From the NCBI GenBank assembly GCA_006176705.1, contig QRFJ01000490.1, positions 930,001 through 994,000 of the forward strand: DNA of 64,000 nucleotides, written 5' to 3'. The notes under the pieces are model-generated. The model was not told the origin of the DNA. It did no database searches and saw only the letters and a program-made list of their open reading frames with translations. This document shows, one piece after another, positions 43,918-57,008 of the stretch. The position numbers and the translations under genes are program-made. The number at the start of each line of letters is the position of its first letter. The stretch's first letter is position 1. Origin of the DNA: Cocos nucifera. Taxonomy: Eukaryota; Streptophyta; Magnoliopsida; Arecales; Arecaceae.

Positions 43918-46399
43918 ATTAGATGTATAACCTAGAAAGCTAATTATTGACGAACACATTATATTTTTCTAAGGCATATATTTGTACTTGATTTATTAAA
44001 ATTAATAAAATAAATATTTTCTTATTCATTCATATTTAATGTGTCGATGAATCATCCAAAAGTTAATAGATAATGATACATATTCTTAAGAATTGAGAAT
44101 TTAAGACATGTATCATTATAGGTTAACTTTTGAATTGCTTCAGATCATTGAATCATCATAGGGATAGTGATGGGTCCATTAAGATCGGTGCACGAATCAC
44201 TTTTCTTTTGGATAGACAAGTCTCGAGTCTATAGTGTGGGGATATTAGAGCAAGAGCATAGATAGTTGTTAGAAAACAATGGTATCGAGCATGACCAAGA
44301 ACGAGAGGTCCATGGATGACTACTCACTCATCAGTGACTATCTCAATGCAATAGTTGTATGAGTAGTTCTTTGACCTATGGTACTTTGGCTACTCATAAT
44401 GGGGTTGCGGTAGTTTGACAATACATAAATATGGTCCCTAGCCATTTGGGACCTTGCGGTGTTTATTGGCTGTAGTAGATTTGCTGTAGGAGTAGGGTAT
44501 ACACTTATAGGTGATCTATCAACCTTAGTAGTTGAGTAGTCCTATATAACCTAAGAGGCTGAGTCCTTAAATCTATGACCACAGTAGCATAATTATGGAA
44601 ATGAGTTTTCATGGGATTCATGATTAGAATCAAGCTAATTATGTCTTGTATATGACTAATGCTTAGGATTTGACGAGTTTTCATGACCTGCATCCTGTCA
44701 GAACTTTTGATAGAAGAACTTGATCACACAGTAACTATACCTAGAAGTTCATATTTCTATTCTATTGGATTGCTACTACATAACACTAGATGTCACAGTA
44801 GATTGTGAGAACTCACTAGGATCATTTTTGGATCAACGATCCTTATTGAGGTGAGTTGAAATTATTCCGGCCCATCGAAAGGAGTTTCGATGATTTTGTG
44901 ATAGAGATTATGGTATGTCTCACTACTAGATAGAATAGAACCTGAGGATTCACATACAAAAAAGGAGCACATCCTGATCAATGGCTTGAATCATAATCAA
45001 ATTATCAATTGGATTGATGATTCGAATTAATATGTAAGAGTTACAAATTTAGCAAATGCTAATTGTTAGCATGATGGACTTAATTGCAAGTGTTGCGATT
45101 TAATTGGACCTGATTAAACTATGGATCAAGTTCTAATTAATTTAAATAAGATTTAATTTAATTGGACTCAAATTAATGTAAGGCTAATTGGATTTTATTA
45201 TCCAAGTTGGACTTGGATTTTAATCCTGATTTGATCAAGTTTGATAGTCTTTTCGAATTTGAATCGAATCGAACTCGAATTGGATTTAGATTGAACCCAA
45301 ATTGGACTCAATTGATCTTGACCACCTAAGTCTAGGTTTTTTGGGCTTCTCTCTCTTGTTTGACTGACCAGATGAGGAGTGGGGCATGATAAATTATGCT
45401 GGATGCTCTTCTTGCATGCATGAAAAAAAGATGTAGGCACCTCCCTTCTTCTTTTGGATAAGAACTAATCCAATTCAAATTCAAATTGAATTGGATCAAT
45501 TCTTATCTGATTAAGATGTTGGTTGGTGCATGGAAGTGGAGGGGTTTTAGTTTTGTGCGACAAAACATAAGAGGGAGGGCATGTATGTGTGAAGTTTGTT
45601 AAGAGATTTTTCTTTCTTACCACACTAACCACCCCAACCCCTCTCCTCTCCTTTCTTACACATCCCAACATCCAACTAACTTAATCTCTAGATCTAATCT
45701 AAGAGATTAGGGAGTCAATGAGGACATGGGACATTTATTTTGTGCTACAAAAGATATAAGAAAAGGGTGGGCTTGTGTTATAGGGAGTTAGTTAGTTGTA
45801 ACTAATTCTTGGTGCCGCATCTTTCTTCCCTCTCTCACATGCCCCACTTGTTCCCTTCTTTCTTACATGCCTTCTCCATTAGATAGGGATATGAGAGAGA
45901 AAAATAAGATAGAAAAGAGCAGAAATAGAAAGGTTCTTAATCTCTTCTTGGTGATCAAGAAAGATTCCTTTGAATTTGCGTGAAGGGTTTGCACAACAGG
46001 CTTTTTCTTTCAACTAGTTTTAATAGAAAGGGCCAAATCCAAGCCAAGGAGCGAGGCCTGCAAGGTGCTAGCACTCTAATGGCCTCAATGCTTTGATCAA
46101 GTTATCTTCGTATGGATACCAACAGAGGTCGAGAGCATGCACGGCTCTGACAGAAATCTTGGACATCCACAGGATTCGATCCAAGTAATAACTTGGGTTT
46201 GTGATTAAGGTAATGAATTTTCTCCCTTATTTTAATTTTTAGATTTTAAATATTTTTTTCATATCATGTTAATCGATCCTTAGGAGATTGTAAGATTAGA
46301 TCCTAGCATGTTTAAACTAAAATTATTTTAATTTAACTTTTCCACTGCATGTTTACATGAGATGTAAAAATTTGCATGCTATCTCCTAGCAATCCAACA
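43918..46399 (+). repeat. Element Y 3' LTR (complete, 2,482 bp)
   Basis: Runs from TATTAGATG (decayed TG) to AATCCAACA. It is uninterrupted and so gives the empty-site sequences for the CACTA (AGTTAGTTAG near 45786) and G (CATGCCCCACTTG near 45839) insertions in the 5' copy. Confidence 0.9.
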
Positions 46400-46785
46400 G
46401 TCAGGACACATCTTCTTGGAGAGATAAACACTATGCCTAAGGGGCAAGAGACCCCTCTTAGAGTTTTCATGTTGAACCTCTTCAACACCTCCTCTATGTA
46501 TATTTTCTGAGAAAGTTCCGTTATTCTCTTAGATCTATCTCTATAGAGCTTAATACTAAGAATGTATGAAGCTTCTCTTAGGTCCTTTATAGAGAATTTC
46601 TTTGATAACCATACTTTAACTGATGTCAGCATTAGAATATTATTTTCAATTAGGAGGATGTCATCCACGTACAATAAGAGGAACGTGATAGTGCTCCTAC
46701 TGATCTTTTTGTACATACACAGCTCCTTGTTTCTGATGCAATCAAATAATTTGATTACATCATTAAAGTGAGTGTTCTAACTCTG
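46400..46785 (-). pseudogene. Element W: copia reverse transcriptase fragment
   Basis: The frame 46716-46333 reads FLLLYVDDILLIENN (YVDD at 46660-46671), VWLSKKFSIKDLREASYIL and LSQKIYIEEVLKRFNM, the reverse transcriptase of a copia related to X. Only the part from about 46400 is W; the frame's tail runs into the Y LTR. On the right it is cut near 46785. I infer that Y inserted into W; the rest of W is outside the window or lost. Confidence 0.8.
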
Positions 46786-46858
46786 AGATATTCAAAAACT
46801 CATAAGGGTTTCATGCATCATTTTTAAAACTTTTTAAAAACATATACAGTGGAAGAAC
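46786..46858 (-). other. Short fragment resembling the inner end of a Z-type LTR
   Basis: CATAAGGGTTTCATGC followed by TTTTTAAAACTTTTT resembles the start of the Z LTR at 5727-5765. It lies just before the Z2 LTR, so it may be a truncated end of another Z-type copy. Weak evidence. Confidence 0.35.
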
Positions 46859-49439
46859 TGATGGAAAGCAAGTAGGGTTTATAGCTCTACTTTCAAAATT
46901 TTTTCAAAAATTAATTATAGCAAAAATAAAAATTAGTCTAATTAATTTATAAAGAGTTATAGATCTGATCTACAAACTCTATATTATTAGGATCTAATAT
47001 GATATACATGCATGCTTTGAAATCTAAAAATAAAATAGCTACAGGTAGTAAAACAATTTTACTAATCTATGTGTTCAGAATACGTTACCTTGCAACAGTA
47101 GACAAACTCCACAATCGAATCACCACTGATCTAATCATCAGGTAGATCTGATTATTGCGATATAGCCACACACACATCTGACCTCCATGGATGGTCCACA
47201 TGAGGTCCTGATCCCAATCGGCTCCTCTTGAGTGCTAGCTCGACGAAGAACACTCCTGATAGCTAGATCTGATCAAATAATTTTGATCTCCCTCCACCAA
47301 AACTTTGGACACTCTAGATTAGTAGGATGGATAGAAGAAAGGATGAGGAAGTATTCAAAAAAATTTCATGAAGATCTGATGCTCAGATCTTGTGAAATCA
47401 GAATAGAAACCCTAGATCAAGATCTAGGGCAGCACAACACTCAAACCTTAGTGCCTAGTTTTCTCTCCCAATTTTTCTTCTCAAATTTTTTTTCTTATTT
47501 TTCTCAGACTTTGGAAGGGCTCAAGAATCAGAGGAGAGGATTCTCAAAAAAAATCTTTCCCATAAAAAATTCTACAAATTTTGTATAGGGTGAACAAGTT
47601 AAGGTGGCATGTGGAAGAGTTGGGATGAAGTGGTTCACTATTTGAACTCAAATCCCATTTGAATTCAAATTGCAACCAGATCAAATCCATCCATTTAGGA
47701 TGTGAGAAGGGAGGGTGAAATCCTTCTTTTTCATAGAAAAAAATTCATAAGAACATCTTTCTTGTGGAGGAAAAAAATGGTGCAAAGAGGGTGAGGTGGC
47801 AATGGAAGACTAGGTCAAACTAGTCTCATAATCATTCATTTAATTGAACCAACTCAATCTAAATTGGTTAGGAGTAATTAAACCAAATTAAATCCAACTT
47901 ATTTAGGCTTAATTAGGCTTAGTTAAATTTTAATCAAATCAAAAATTAAATAAGCCCAACCCTTGATCAAATCAGCGATCATACTTCCTTGATGATTAGG
48001 TCATCTCATAACCTAATCGGATCAAACCCAACTGAATCTAATTCAATTAGATTTGATCCAAAAATAATTACTCTATAAAATTAAGTTAATTAATAATCAA
48101 ATTACTAATTAAACCTCTCATAAATATAGAATCCAAATCTAGTGGATATCTAGACAATAGAGTTCCATCAAAATGAAACTCTTGATTGAAGAGAACCAAA
48201 CTGGTGGGACTCTTGATCCTAATGTTTGAAATGGGTGAAACTCATGATCACAAAGTCCAAACTCTCGATCATAGAGTTCCAAAAAAGTAGGACTTAGAGT
48301 CCTAGAGTAGTAGGACTCTTGGTCAAAAAGTTTTAGTCCAGTGGGACTCTTAATCATAGAGTCCCAATCCACCAGGATTTCTGATCATAAAGTTGTAGAC
48401 AACCAGGACTCAGAGTCCTAATGTAGTAAGACTCTCGATCGAAGAGTTCCAGTCTAGTGAGACTCTTGACCATAGAGTTCCAGTTCAGTGGAACTTTTCA
48501 CTAGCCATCAGATCATGTAGGAACCTCTAGTGTATGTGATCCCGCAAGTTCGAACTTAAGCCGATAGCATAGGAACCACTTCCGGTACTAATTGAAGTAA
48601 CCATCTAGGAATGGTATCCGATATTCGGATAGGTTGAATAGTTGCAATCACAGCATTCAAAACCTACGTAAATATGGTTACTGCATAATTTATCTCTTTA
48701 ACCTCTATGTATGAGGATGACTCAGAGTTAAACTATCAATCCTGAAAGATACATCCAAATTATATCTCAAAGTAATTAGCCTCATGACTCCTCACTAGGA
48801 CTACCCTGGTCAAGGATTTGCTAAATTAAAATATAATTGAACACAACTCCTAAACCGAAGTGATCAATCCCATCTTGACTCACACACCGACTTTCAAGTA
48901 CTTGATTGTGCTCAAAAATCTTTCATCACTAAATTAAAAATTCAAGTAGTCTGGCACTAAAGCATAGTGAGTTGAGTGAAAGTCATCATGGTGATCTCAG
49001 ATCAGAGGGATACTTATACTCATATTCCTATCAGAGTAAATCTTGATAGTAGAAAAGCTCCAGAGTTGGTCACGTTCAGCATAGATGTACCCTTATATCT
49101 CATCTACATGCCATACCAGTATCTACACACTCCTTAGTTAAGAGAACAACCAATCCATATGGCACACAATGACCTACACTCGATAAACATTATCATCCTT
49201 GGTAACAACGTATCATTTGGTCGTGGACAGGTTTAAAGACTAAATGGCAAATCTTTCTTTGTCGATTCTAAATAGTCCTAAGGATATCACCACAACATAG
49301 AAGTTCATTAGAAGATGTAAGATTTTGTGATGATAAAATACTAAAATAAATTTTATTTATTAATAATTCATATATAAGTATAAAAAATTGCACAACCGTC
49401 AATGAACTGATGATTGGCTTTGGAACACTATTTTCAACA
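46859..49439 (-). repeat. Element Z2 3' LTR (about 2.58 kb)
   Basis: Ends TGATGGAAAGC and TTTTCAACA on the plus strand. Purines on the minus strand (GTGAAAGAT, 49440-49450) form the adjacent polypurine tract. It contains the hairpin minisatellite at 48121-48500. Frames 47232-47588 and 48139-48372 are not genes. Confidence 0.88.
48121..48500. repeat. Hairpin minisatellite in the Z2 LTR
   Basis: About a dozen units of about 30 bp like those at 7331-7625. At 48297-48318 the arms are exact (GAGTCCTA, 6-nt centre, TAGGACTC). Near 48474 they are GAGTTCCA and TGGAACTT. Confidence 0.8.
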
Positions 49440-49454
49440 ATCTTTCACTTACAC

Positions 49455-51120
49455 TAAAGTCAATCGGTGCAGTATTTAAAATCCATTTTTGACTTGAAGT
49501 CGTTGAATACCTTCACTACAATAGCTTTAGTGAATGGGTCAGTCAGATTCTCTTTTTGATCGATCTTCTGAAGGTCGACGTCACCTTGATCCATAATCTC
49601 TCGAATAAGGTGGTAGCAGTGTAGAATATGTTTTGTCTGCTGGTGTGCCTTCGATTTCTTTGCTTGAGTAATGGCTCCAGAGCTATCATAGTAGAGCAAA
49701 ATTGGACCATCAAGGGAGGATGCTACTCCAAGCTCGTTGATGAATTTTCTCAGCCACACTGCTTCTTTGGTAGAATCTGATGCAACAATATACTCTACCT
49801 CGCAAACTGAGTCGACAATAGTGTGCTACTTGAAATTCTTCCAGCAAACAGCTTCATCATTAAGGGTAAACACATATCCCGACATACTTTTACTGTCTTC
49901 ATGATCAGACTAAAAACTGGAGTCTATAAACCCAATAAGTCTCAAGTCCGACTTACCATAAACAAGCTACTAATCCTTAGTACTTTTCAAATACTTCAGG
50001 ATGATTTTAATAACCTTCCAGTGGTTCTCCCCTGAATTAGATTGATATCTACTCACTACCTTCGATGAGTATGCCATATCTGATCGTGTACATATCATAG
50101 CATACATAATAGAGTCCACTATCAAAGCATATGGAATTCTACTCATATGTTCTCTCTTAAGATGTTGTCGGATAATTTTTCTTCGAGAGAAAAATTCTAT
50201 AGCCTATCAGTAGATAGCCCTTCTTCGAATTCTCTATGTTGAACCTTTTCAGCATAGTGTCAATGTATGTGGACTAGGATAAGTCGAGCAACCTTTTAGA
50301 TCTATCTCTACAGATATTCATCCCTAGGATGTAAGAAGCTTCTCCCAAATCTTTCATGAGAATTGTGATGATAGCTAGATTTTTATTCCTTGTAATGCAA
50401 GGACATCATTCCTGATTAAGAGAATGTCATCCACATATAATACCAAAAATACAATCATTGGACCATTAGCCCACTTGTATATGTAGGGCTCTTCTCCGTT
50501 CTTAACGAAGCCATACATCTTGATCATCCTATCAAAATATATATTCCAACTCTGAGATGCCTGCTTCAGTCCATTAATGGACCTTTGAAGCTTGCACACC
50601 TTAGACTCATCTATAGATGTGAATCCTTCAGATTGTATCATATACACCTTTTCTTCTAGCTCTCCATTCAGAAAAATTATTTTCACATCCATCAACGAGA
50701 TCTCATAGTCCAGATGGGTAGCTATCACAAGCATGATCCAAATGAATTTGAGCATTGCCATAGGAGAAAATGTCTCGTCATAGTCTATACCATAACATTG
50801 ATTTTACCCCTTGGCAAGCAGATAAGTTTTATAAGTCTCCACCTTCCCATCTACGCCTCTTTTCCTCTTGAAGACCCACTTACATCCTATAGATTTTATC
50901 CTTTCAGGTGGATCAACCAATATCCATACATCGTTGACTTTCATGGACTCCATTTTGAATTTTATAGTTTTAAGCCATTTCTTAGAGTCGGGTCTCTACA
51001 TTACATCCATATAAGTGATCGGATCCTCGTTGTTCTCATCAAGTTTGATAGAATCACCATCCTAGATAAAAAAATCATAGTATCTATCCGATTGATGAGA
51101 TACTCTACCAGACCGCCTTA
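49455..51120 (-). pseudogene. Element Z2 RNase H and reverse transcriptase
   Basis: RNase H: frame 49759-49460 with LLYYDSSGAITQAKKSKAHQ, TKHILHCYHLIREIM and DPFTKAI. Reverse transcriptase: frame 50761-50375 with AMLKFIWIMLVIATHLDYEI, MDVKIIFLNGELEEKVYM, GLKQASQSWN and VLYVDDILLI (YVDD at 50426-50437). Further N-terminal sequence, with stops, reaches about 51000. These would be the replication enzymes of a Ty1/copia element. Several frameshifts and stops. Confidence 0.85.
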
Positions 51121-51202
51121 AGGGTGCAGGTTCAATGGTCTCCAAATTTGATCTAATCAAATCTGGTTTAGGTTCAGCTACTTGTGCCAGTTTTTCTACC
51201 TA

Positions 51203-52115
51203 CTAAACTTCCTCAAGTTCGACCTTAGAGGCATTAGTCCCTTCACCTAGGAACTCCTTTTCTAAGAAGATTGTCTTAAGTCTGACAAACATCTTTTGCT
51301 CATCAGCTAGGTAAAAGTAATACCCTTTGATCTCTTTTGGGTACCCTATGAAATAACACTTGTCAGACCTAGGTCTAAGCTTGTCTGTTACTAAACGTTT
51401 GACATAAGTTGGACACCCCCAAACCTTAAGGTGTGAGAGTATTGGCTTACGTCCTGTCCATATCTCATATAGCATTTTGGAGACAGACTTACTCAGAACC
51501 CTATTTAGAAGGTAACAGGCTGACTTAAGGGCATATCCCCATAAGGAGATAAGCAGACCAGCAAACCCCATCATGGATCGAACCATGTCCAACAGGATCT
51601 AATTCCTCCTTTCAGATACACCATTATGTTGTGGTGTTCCAGGAGGAGTCCATTGAAAGAGAATCACATTCTCTCTTAGATATATTAAAAATTCACTAAT
51701 AAAGTACTTACCCCCTTGGTCAGATCGAAGAGTTTTAATACTTTTTCTAGTTTATTTTTCTACCTCATTACAGAATAGTTTGAACATTTAAAATAACTCC
51801 AACTTATGCCTCATTAAATAGACATATCCATACCTCGATAGATCATTTGTGAAGGTTATGAAGTAGAAATATCTACCTCTAGCACTTGAACTCATGGATC
51901 CACATACATCAATATATACTAGATCTAAGAGTTCATTAGCTCGCTCATCTTTTTCAGTAAAAGATAACTTGGTCATTTTACTAAGAAGACAGGACTCATA
52001 AGTCGAAAGTGATTCACAATCACTAATTTCAAAAATTTCTTCTTGAGCCAACCTATTTATTCTGTTCTTATTAATATGATCTAGCCTATAGTGCCAAAGG
52101 TAGACTTCTGATACA
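51203..52115 (-). pseudogene. Element Z2 integrase
   Basis: Frame 52051-51788 has the zinc-region cysteines (YESCLLSKMTKL), the first catalytic D in VYIDVCG and FTNDLSRYGYVYLMRHK. The second D lies near 51728 (SDQGGKY-like), and frame 51592-51203 carries MDMVRSMMGFAGL, YEIWTGRKPILSHLKVW and the C-terminal module. Broken into at least three frames. Confidence 0.82.
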
Positions 52116-52499
52116 TCATCTAATATAGGATATTTACTGGAGGATTGAACCTTGTTAACAGCTGTGATAGTAAATAAATATTATTATTTAATTGACCAAC
52201 ATAAACCGTAACACCATTCAAAATGATATTACAAAAGCTTTTTTATTAAAGATTGATTACTGTTCTTGGCCAAAAGGCCTATAGAAATAACATTTAATAA
52301 AAAATTTAGATAGAAGTGACATTCACTAAGAACAACTTTATAAGAATTGATTACAAGGTTTATGGTTCCTAAAGCTAGAACTAAAACTTGTCTTCCATCT
52401 TCAACGTTCAGGAACCTCTCATCTTCATCAAATCTCCTACTGACCTATAAATCTTGCATCAAATTATAAATATGATAAGGGCTTTTAGTATCTAATACC

Positions 52500-53420
52500 A
52501 AGGTAGTAATATCATATATTGAGAAGTTGCAAGGTGTTATCATATAATTACCTTGTCCAGTAATAGCTTGCTTCTTTCTTGGCCTATTCGGATCCAGGGA
52601 GGCAATGTACTGAGGATAATTTTTCTTTCAGTGCCCTTGCTTCTTGCAAAAAAAGCACTCCACCTAGCTCTGATCGGGCTTATGCTTCTTGGTCTGACTC
52701 TGTACATTCATCGCGGCATGAGGCTACACCATTTTGTTCTTCTTTTCCTTGTTCTTCTTCTTTTTCTTAAAGGATCGATGACTAGAAGAAGACCCTCCCA
52801 CTACATTCACCATCTCCTCATGGAGTTGGTGATCCTTCTCAAAGTTCTATAGCAATCCTAATAAACAATGGTAGTTTACTGCAGGCTTTGTCATTCGAAA
52901 ATGAGTAAGAAAAGAAAGAAAAGACTTGGGCAAAGAATTAAGGATCACATCCTTCCTGAACTACTCATGCAGGGGAAGCCCAGCTTACTCAGATGCTTAA
53001 TCATCTCGATCATGTACAATACATGATCGGTGATTGAGGTCCCATCCCTCATTCGAGCATTAAAAATGGCACAACTAGTCTTGTGCCTCTTAATGTCATC
53101 AGGCATGCCAAAGGAGTCGTTCAACATTTAAAGCATCTCCTGAGGCTAGGCATTTTCGAACCTATGGCTAAACTCGTCATTCATTGAAGCCAGCATGATG
53201 CACTGAATGATGGTGCAATCATTGAGCCACTTCTGGTAAGTGTCTTGAACTGCTCCTCTAGCATTCAGAGTTGGTTCCTTAGGTGTTGAATTAGTCAATA
53301 CATACAAGATCCGCTCATACACCAGGACGATTTTTAACTTTCGATACCAGCTATCCAAGTTGGATCTCATTAATTTATTATTGTCTAACAACGATCAGAG
53401 CAACAAGATAGTGGCCATTT
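52500..53420 (-). pseudogene. Element Z2 gag remnant
   Basis: Frame 53391-53146 has the copia gag start pattern (LMRSNLDSWYRKLKIVLVYE) and frame 53127-52945 continues (CAIFNARMRDGTSITDHVLY). A lysine-rich stretch and a knuckle region (CFFCKKQGHWK-like, near 52640) follow with stops. The plus-strand frames at 52553-52852 are shadows of it. 52116-52500 is protease/linker sequence that is too decayed to call. Confidence 0.75.
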
Positions 53421-55125
53421 CTATATTAAAAAAAATCAAACCTAATTAGTATATGAATTATTAATCCTAAAGACTTAGACTTTAGTCCAAAGATCCTCCC
53501 ACTATTTTATTCAAACTAGTAGCCTCTATCTCCAATTCAAAGAATTACTTTAATTCTTTAGTAGGTACTAGAATCCACACAGACTACACACGAGCCAAAC
53601 TTTGGTTGGTCAACCCATGTGCATCTATGGATAGGTTCATAATCAATTATTTCTCTAAACAACTTCTAGTATTTTAATTTTACTCCAGAAACCTAATCAG
53701 TAGGCTTTGACCTCTACTAAAAAGATTCGATTAGGTCCAACCATTAACAAGACCATATCTGGTATATATCTGACCAACGAATGATCAGGCCCAACTTTGG
53801 CTGGCCAGCCTGACCATCATTAGAAAGACATGATCAAATCATCATATTATGAATGATAATTCTATTAGCCAATAAGCACCAGGCCTTTGGATTTTCAATG
53901 ATTATTAAACTAATGGACTTATTATCACTCAACTTAATCGGAGGCTATAACCTAGTTATCATTATAATTATTTCATTTTTAAGGATCCAATAATTTTAGA
54001 GGATTTGGTTAACTTATTTTTAAAGAAAATTGATCAGCCAATTTTGATCCTCCTACTGACTTCACCAAGTCAGATAAAAAAGGACCTAATTCAAGCTGGC
54101 ATTAGGAGCACCTAAATTAGACACATTGATTTACCTAATTGACATGGGTTAGCCTAAATCACCAAGTGATCTAATTAAAATCTAACTCACTAGGATGGCC
54201 AGATAAGTGAGATCAGTAGAAGGGATATGCTATTAACTCATCAAAAACCAAATCAGTGCAAGTAGCTTCTAATTAAAAACCACTAGTTTGGACTGCTAGA
54301 CTTACCTTAGACATTATTTGGTTTATTAGTTTCAATTTGACCAACCTAGCAATTTTGGGTTTGACCACGTAGCCATGAATCAAGTCCATTTGGTCCTCGT
54401 TAAAGGCATGGACTTGACCAACTACAACTATTATAATTGAGTCTAAAGAGTCCTTGATCTAATCTAAATCAATATTTGGTTAGATTTGATCGATTACTCT
54501 AAATTAGTTCATTTTTTAACTAACCTTAGATCTAACCCAATTAGTGGACCTAATTTATCTAACCCAATAACCCATATTTTATAATTAATGACTTAAGATC
54601 TTTAATTCATAATTCTAGACCCTAATTCAACATACTTAATTCTTAATTAAGTTTTTGGGCTTAGGATTGGGGTTCAGCATTTTAAAAATATTTTTCAAAA
54701 TTTTGAAAGGTTCAACATAACTTAGCACTATTCACCAAATGGGTTGACCTATTTCAAAAATTGTGTCGGCTCATTTCACAAACAGTACTAGTTGTAGGTT
54801 TTAATTTAGATCTGTGTATAATACATAAAAATCATGAATCAAATTAGATCTAATCTAAACTCTTATTCATGATTAAAAATCAGATTAAAATCATACAATC
54901 AAATCATAAAAATTATTAGATCAAATCTAAAATTTTATAATTTAATGATCTAGATCAGCACGTACCAAGACAACCTACACTGTAGGGTAAACCCTACAAC
55001 AGGATAACCTACGATCCTTGTGATCATATTATTTTATTTTTAAATCTAAAAAATTAGATTATTATTTAGATCTAATCTAAAAAATAATCTAAACATGCAT
55101 ATAGATCACATTAAATAATCTGGAT
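53421..55125 (-). other. Leader of element Z2, no gene seen
   Basis: AT-rich sequence between gag and primer-binding site; 54600-54830 is similar to the Z leader at 5222-5390. No coding sequence is supported. Confidence 0.7.
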
Positions 55126-55137
55126 GCTCTGATACCA
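55126..55137 (-). other. Primer-binding site of element Z2 (tRNA-iMet)
   Basis: The minus strand reads TGGTATCAGAGC, one base from the 5' LTR start at 55139. Confidence 0.9.
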
Positions 55138-55138
55138 T

Positions 55139-55461
55139 TGATGAAAAGCAAGTAGAATTTCTAGCTCTACTTTTAAAATTTTTTTAAAAATTAATTACAA
55201 TAAAAATAAAAATTAATCTAATTAATTTATAGAAAGTTATAGATCTGATCTACAAATCCTATATTATCAGGATCTAATATGATATACATGCATGCTTTGA
55301 AATCTAAAAATAAATTAACTATAGGTAGTAAAATAATTTTACTAATCTATGTATTCAGAATACGTTACCTTGCATGAGTAGATGAACTCTATAATTGAAT
55401 CACCATCGATCTAATCATCAGGTAGATCTGATCGTTATGATGCAGCCACACACGCATCTGG
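55139..55461 (-). repeat. Element Z2 5' LTR, first 323 bp (by plus coordinates)
   Basis: Aligns with 46859-47190 of the 3' LTR and stops at the insertion of element S, where CATCTG is followed by the S LTR. Confidence 0.88.
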
Positions 55462-56990
55462 TGTTGCCCAATGATGGCCATCCAAGAGGGAGGGTGAATT
55501 GGGTGTTTAAAAATTTAAACTCTAATTAAACTGAATTTTAATAAAGTGTGCTTGATGAAATAATGTGAGACACAAGTATAGAATGAGAGCAATGTAAACA
55601 ACACAATGATAAGCATAAGAGACCAAGCTTTTATAGTGGTTCGGTGCTAAACTCGGCACCAATGTCTACTCCTCAAGTAAACCACTTGAGAGTTCAACTA
55701 TAATCACTCAATTGATTATAGTTCGATTATTTTTCTTGGGCTCACAATCCAATCTGATTGATTTTGACCTAGGCTCACTAACTACAACCTTTATAACGAT
55801 TATTTTTTTAGGCTAACAATCAATCTCGATTGATTTTGACCAAGGCTTACCAATCAAACCTTTACAATGTCCAACTTTAGGCTTGGACCAATCCCAAGTT
55901 TTTCATCCCAAGAAACTTGTAAATAAATAAAATACAATCATAATATTTAAAAGAATTTAGAAAGAAAACTTAATGAAGCCTAAAAAGAAGAGTTTGCAAG
56001 ATGGAAGGCTTGATTGCTTTGCTCTTCTTCTTAAATGCTTGAAACAAGTTGGTCAAGCTCTTCAGTACTTGTATCTTGACTTCTCTCAATATTAGGATGA
56101 TTGGAAGGATAAGGAATATTAAGAAGAATAGATCCTTCACTTTATTTAATAGCTCTCATAATGAATGCACTTGGTGTAGGCTTGAAAGCTCTTGAATATA
56201 TGTTGTAAAATTCCTTCTTAAAGTTCTTAAATATCTCTTATATATTCTAAGGCTTTTCCACTACTCTAAAATCTCTGAAGAAGTTTTATTTAATTTTCTA
56301 GCCATTGGGCATGAAAATCTAGTCGTTAGAAAAAAGTTGGGGCTGAAAAAGTATAATTTTGAAAAAACTAGTCGTTACAGTGACTTAGTCGACTAACCTT
56401 CTTGACTTAGTCAACTAAGTCTCATGCACCTCAACTTTAGCCTTTTCTATACTTTCTATCTTGTGTAGTCTTCTGAGATATAGTCGACTAACCTATGAGA
56501 CGTAGTTGACTAAGTCCCTTGGGTCTAGAATTTTGGCTTTCTGCACTCTCTGTATTTTGCTGTCTTCTGATACTTAGTCGGCTAAGTCTCAAACTTAGTC
56601 GACTAAGTCTCCTGGGATCTAAATTTTTATTTTTCTATACTTTTTGCTTCTATTATTCTTTGATACTTAGTCGACTAACTCCTGGCTTAGTCGACTAAGA
56701 TGCATGCCATTTGATTTTTGACAGCCTTTCTTCTCTAATTTCTTTTGTAGATAAGATTTGCTTCCAAAATTTAATTTATCTCTCATTAACCATTCTTTCT
56801 AGGGTGTGTTAATTCTTGATTTTCTTCAATAGCCTCTTGATTGGTGGTACTCTATTTGATTGATGAAATTCACTTAGAGCATTATGAATACTTAGAATAT
56901 AAAACTACATAATCTCAAAATAATATCAGTAACTTAACAAATTATACTCAATTACTTTTGTTATTATCAAAATCAATTTGAGGGTCAACA
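55462..56990 (-). repeat. Element S 3' LTR (1,529 bp)
   Basis: Runs from TGTTGCCCAA to GGGTCAACA, with matching TGTTG/CAACA ends. 56991-57008 read on the minus strand (AAAAATGAGAAGAT) is the polypurine tract. It contains the paired palindrome array at 56384-56700, and on the minus strand a TATATAAGAG box near 56237-56246. Confidence 0.88.
56384..56700. repeat. Four units of about 93 bp, each with two ACTTAGTCGACTAAGT-type palindromes
   Basis: Palindromes start near 56384, 56405, 56479, 56502, 56572, 56593, 56665 and 56686: four pairs with 21-23 bp between partners and 93-95 bp between pairs. The copy at 56593-56608 is a perfect 16-bp palindrome; others differ by one or two bases (CAACTAAG, CGGCTAAG, CGACTAAC). 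They lie about 140-460 bp upstream of the TATA-like box in the sense of the element, where a promoter enhancer would be. Confidence 0.85.
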
Positions 56991-57008
56991 ATCTTCTCAT
57001 TTTTAATG

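Larger units (their letters stand above)
8550..46399 (+). mobile_element. Element Y: old Ty1/copia element split by CACTA, G and X insertions
   Basis: Without the insertions, Y consists of a 5' LTR in three pieces (8550-10015, 23832-23888, 28218-28778), a primer-binding site at 28780, a decayed gag (30480-31278), a decayed pol (41323-43900), and a complete 3' LTR (43918-46399). The pieces of the 5' LTR align in order with the single 3' LTR, which proves the reconstruction. About the first 400 bp of the 5' LTR lie beyond element Z. Coding regions have many stops and frameshifts, so Y is old and inactive. It belongs to the same broad lineage as X, by its LTR blocks and polyprotein. Confidence 0.85.
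46859..55461 (-). mobile_element. Element Z2: Ty1/copia element, same group as Z, 5' LTR cut by element S
   Basis: The 3' LTR (46859-49439), decayed gag-pol, leader, primer-binding site and first 323 bp of the 5' LTR are present on the minus strand. The two LTR copies differ at about one base in nine over the shared 320 bp (my count by eye), so this is an old insertion. The remaining 5' LTR must lie beyond element S, outside the window. Confidence 0.88.

Noticed and set aside
52553..52852. Plus-strand leucine-rich frame, possibly a membrane protein
   Set aside because: It is the antisense shadow of the lysine-rich gag region of Z2.
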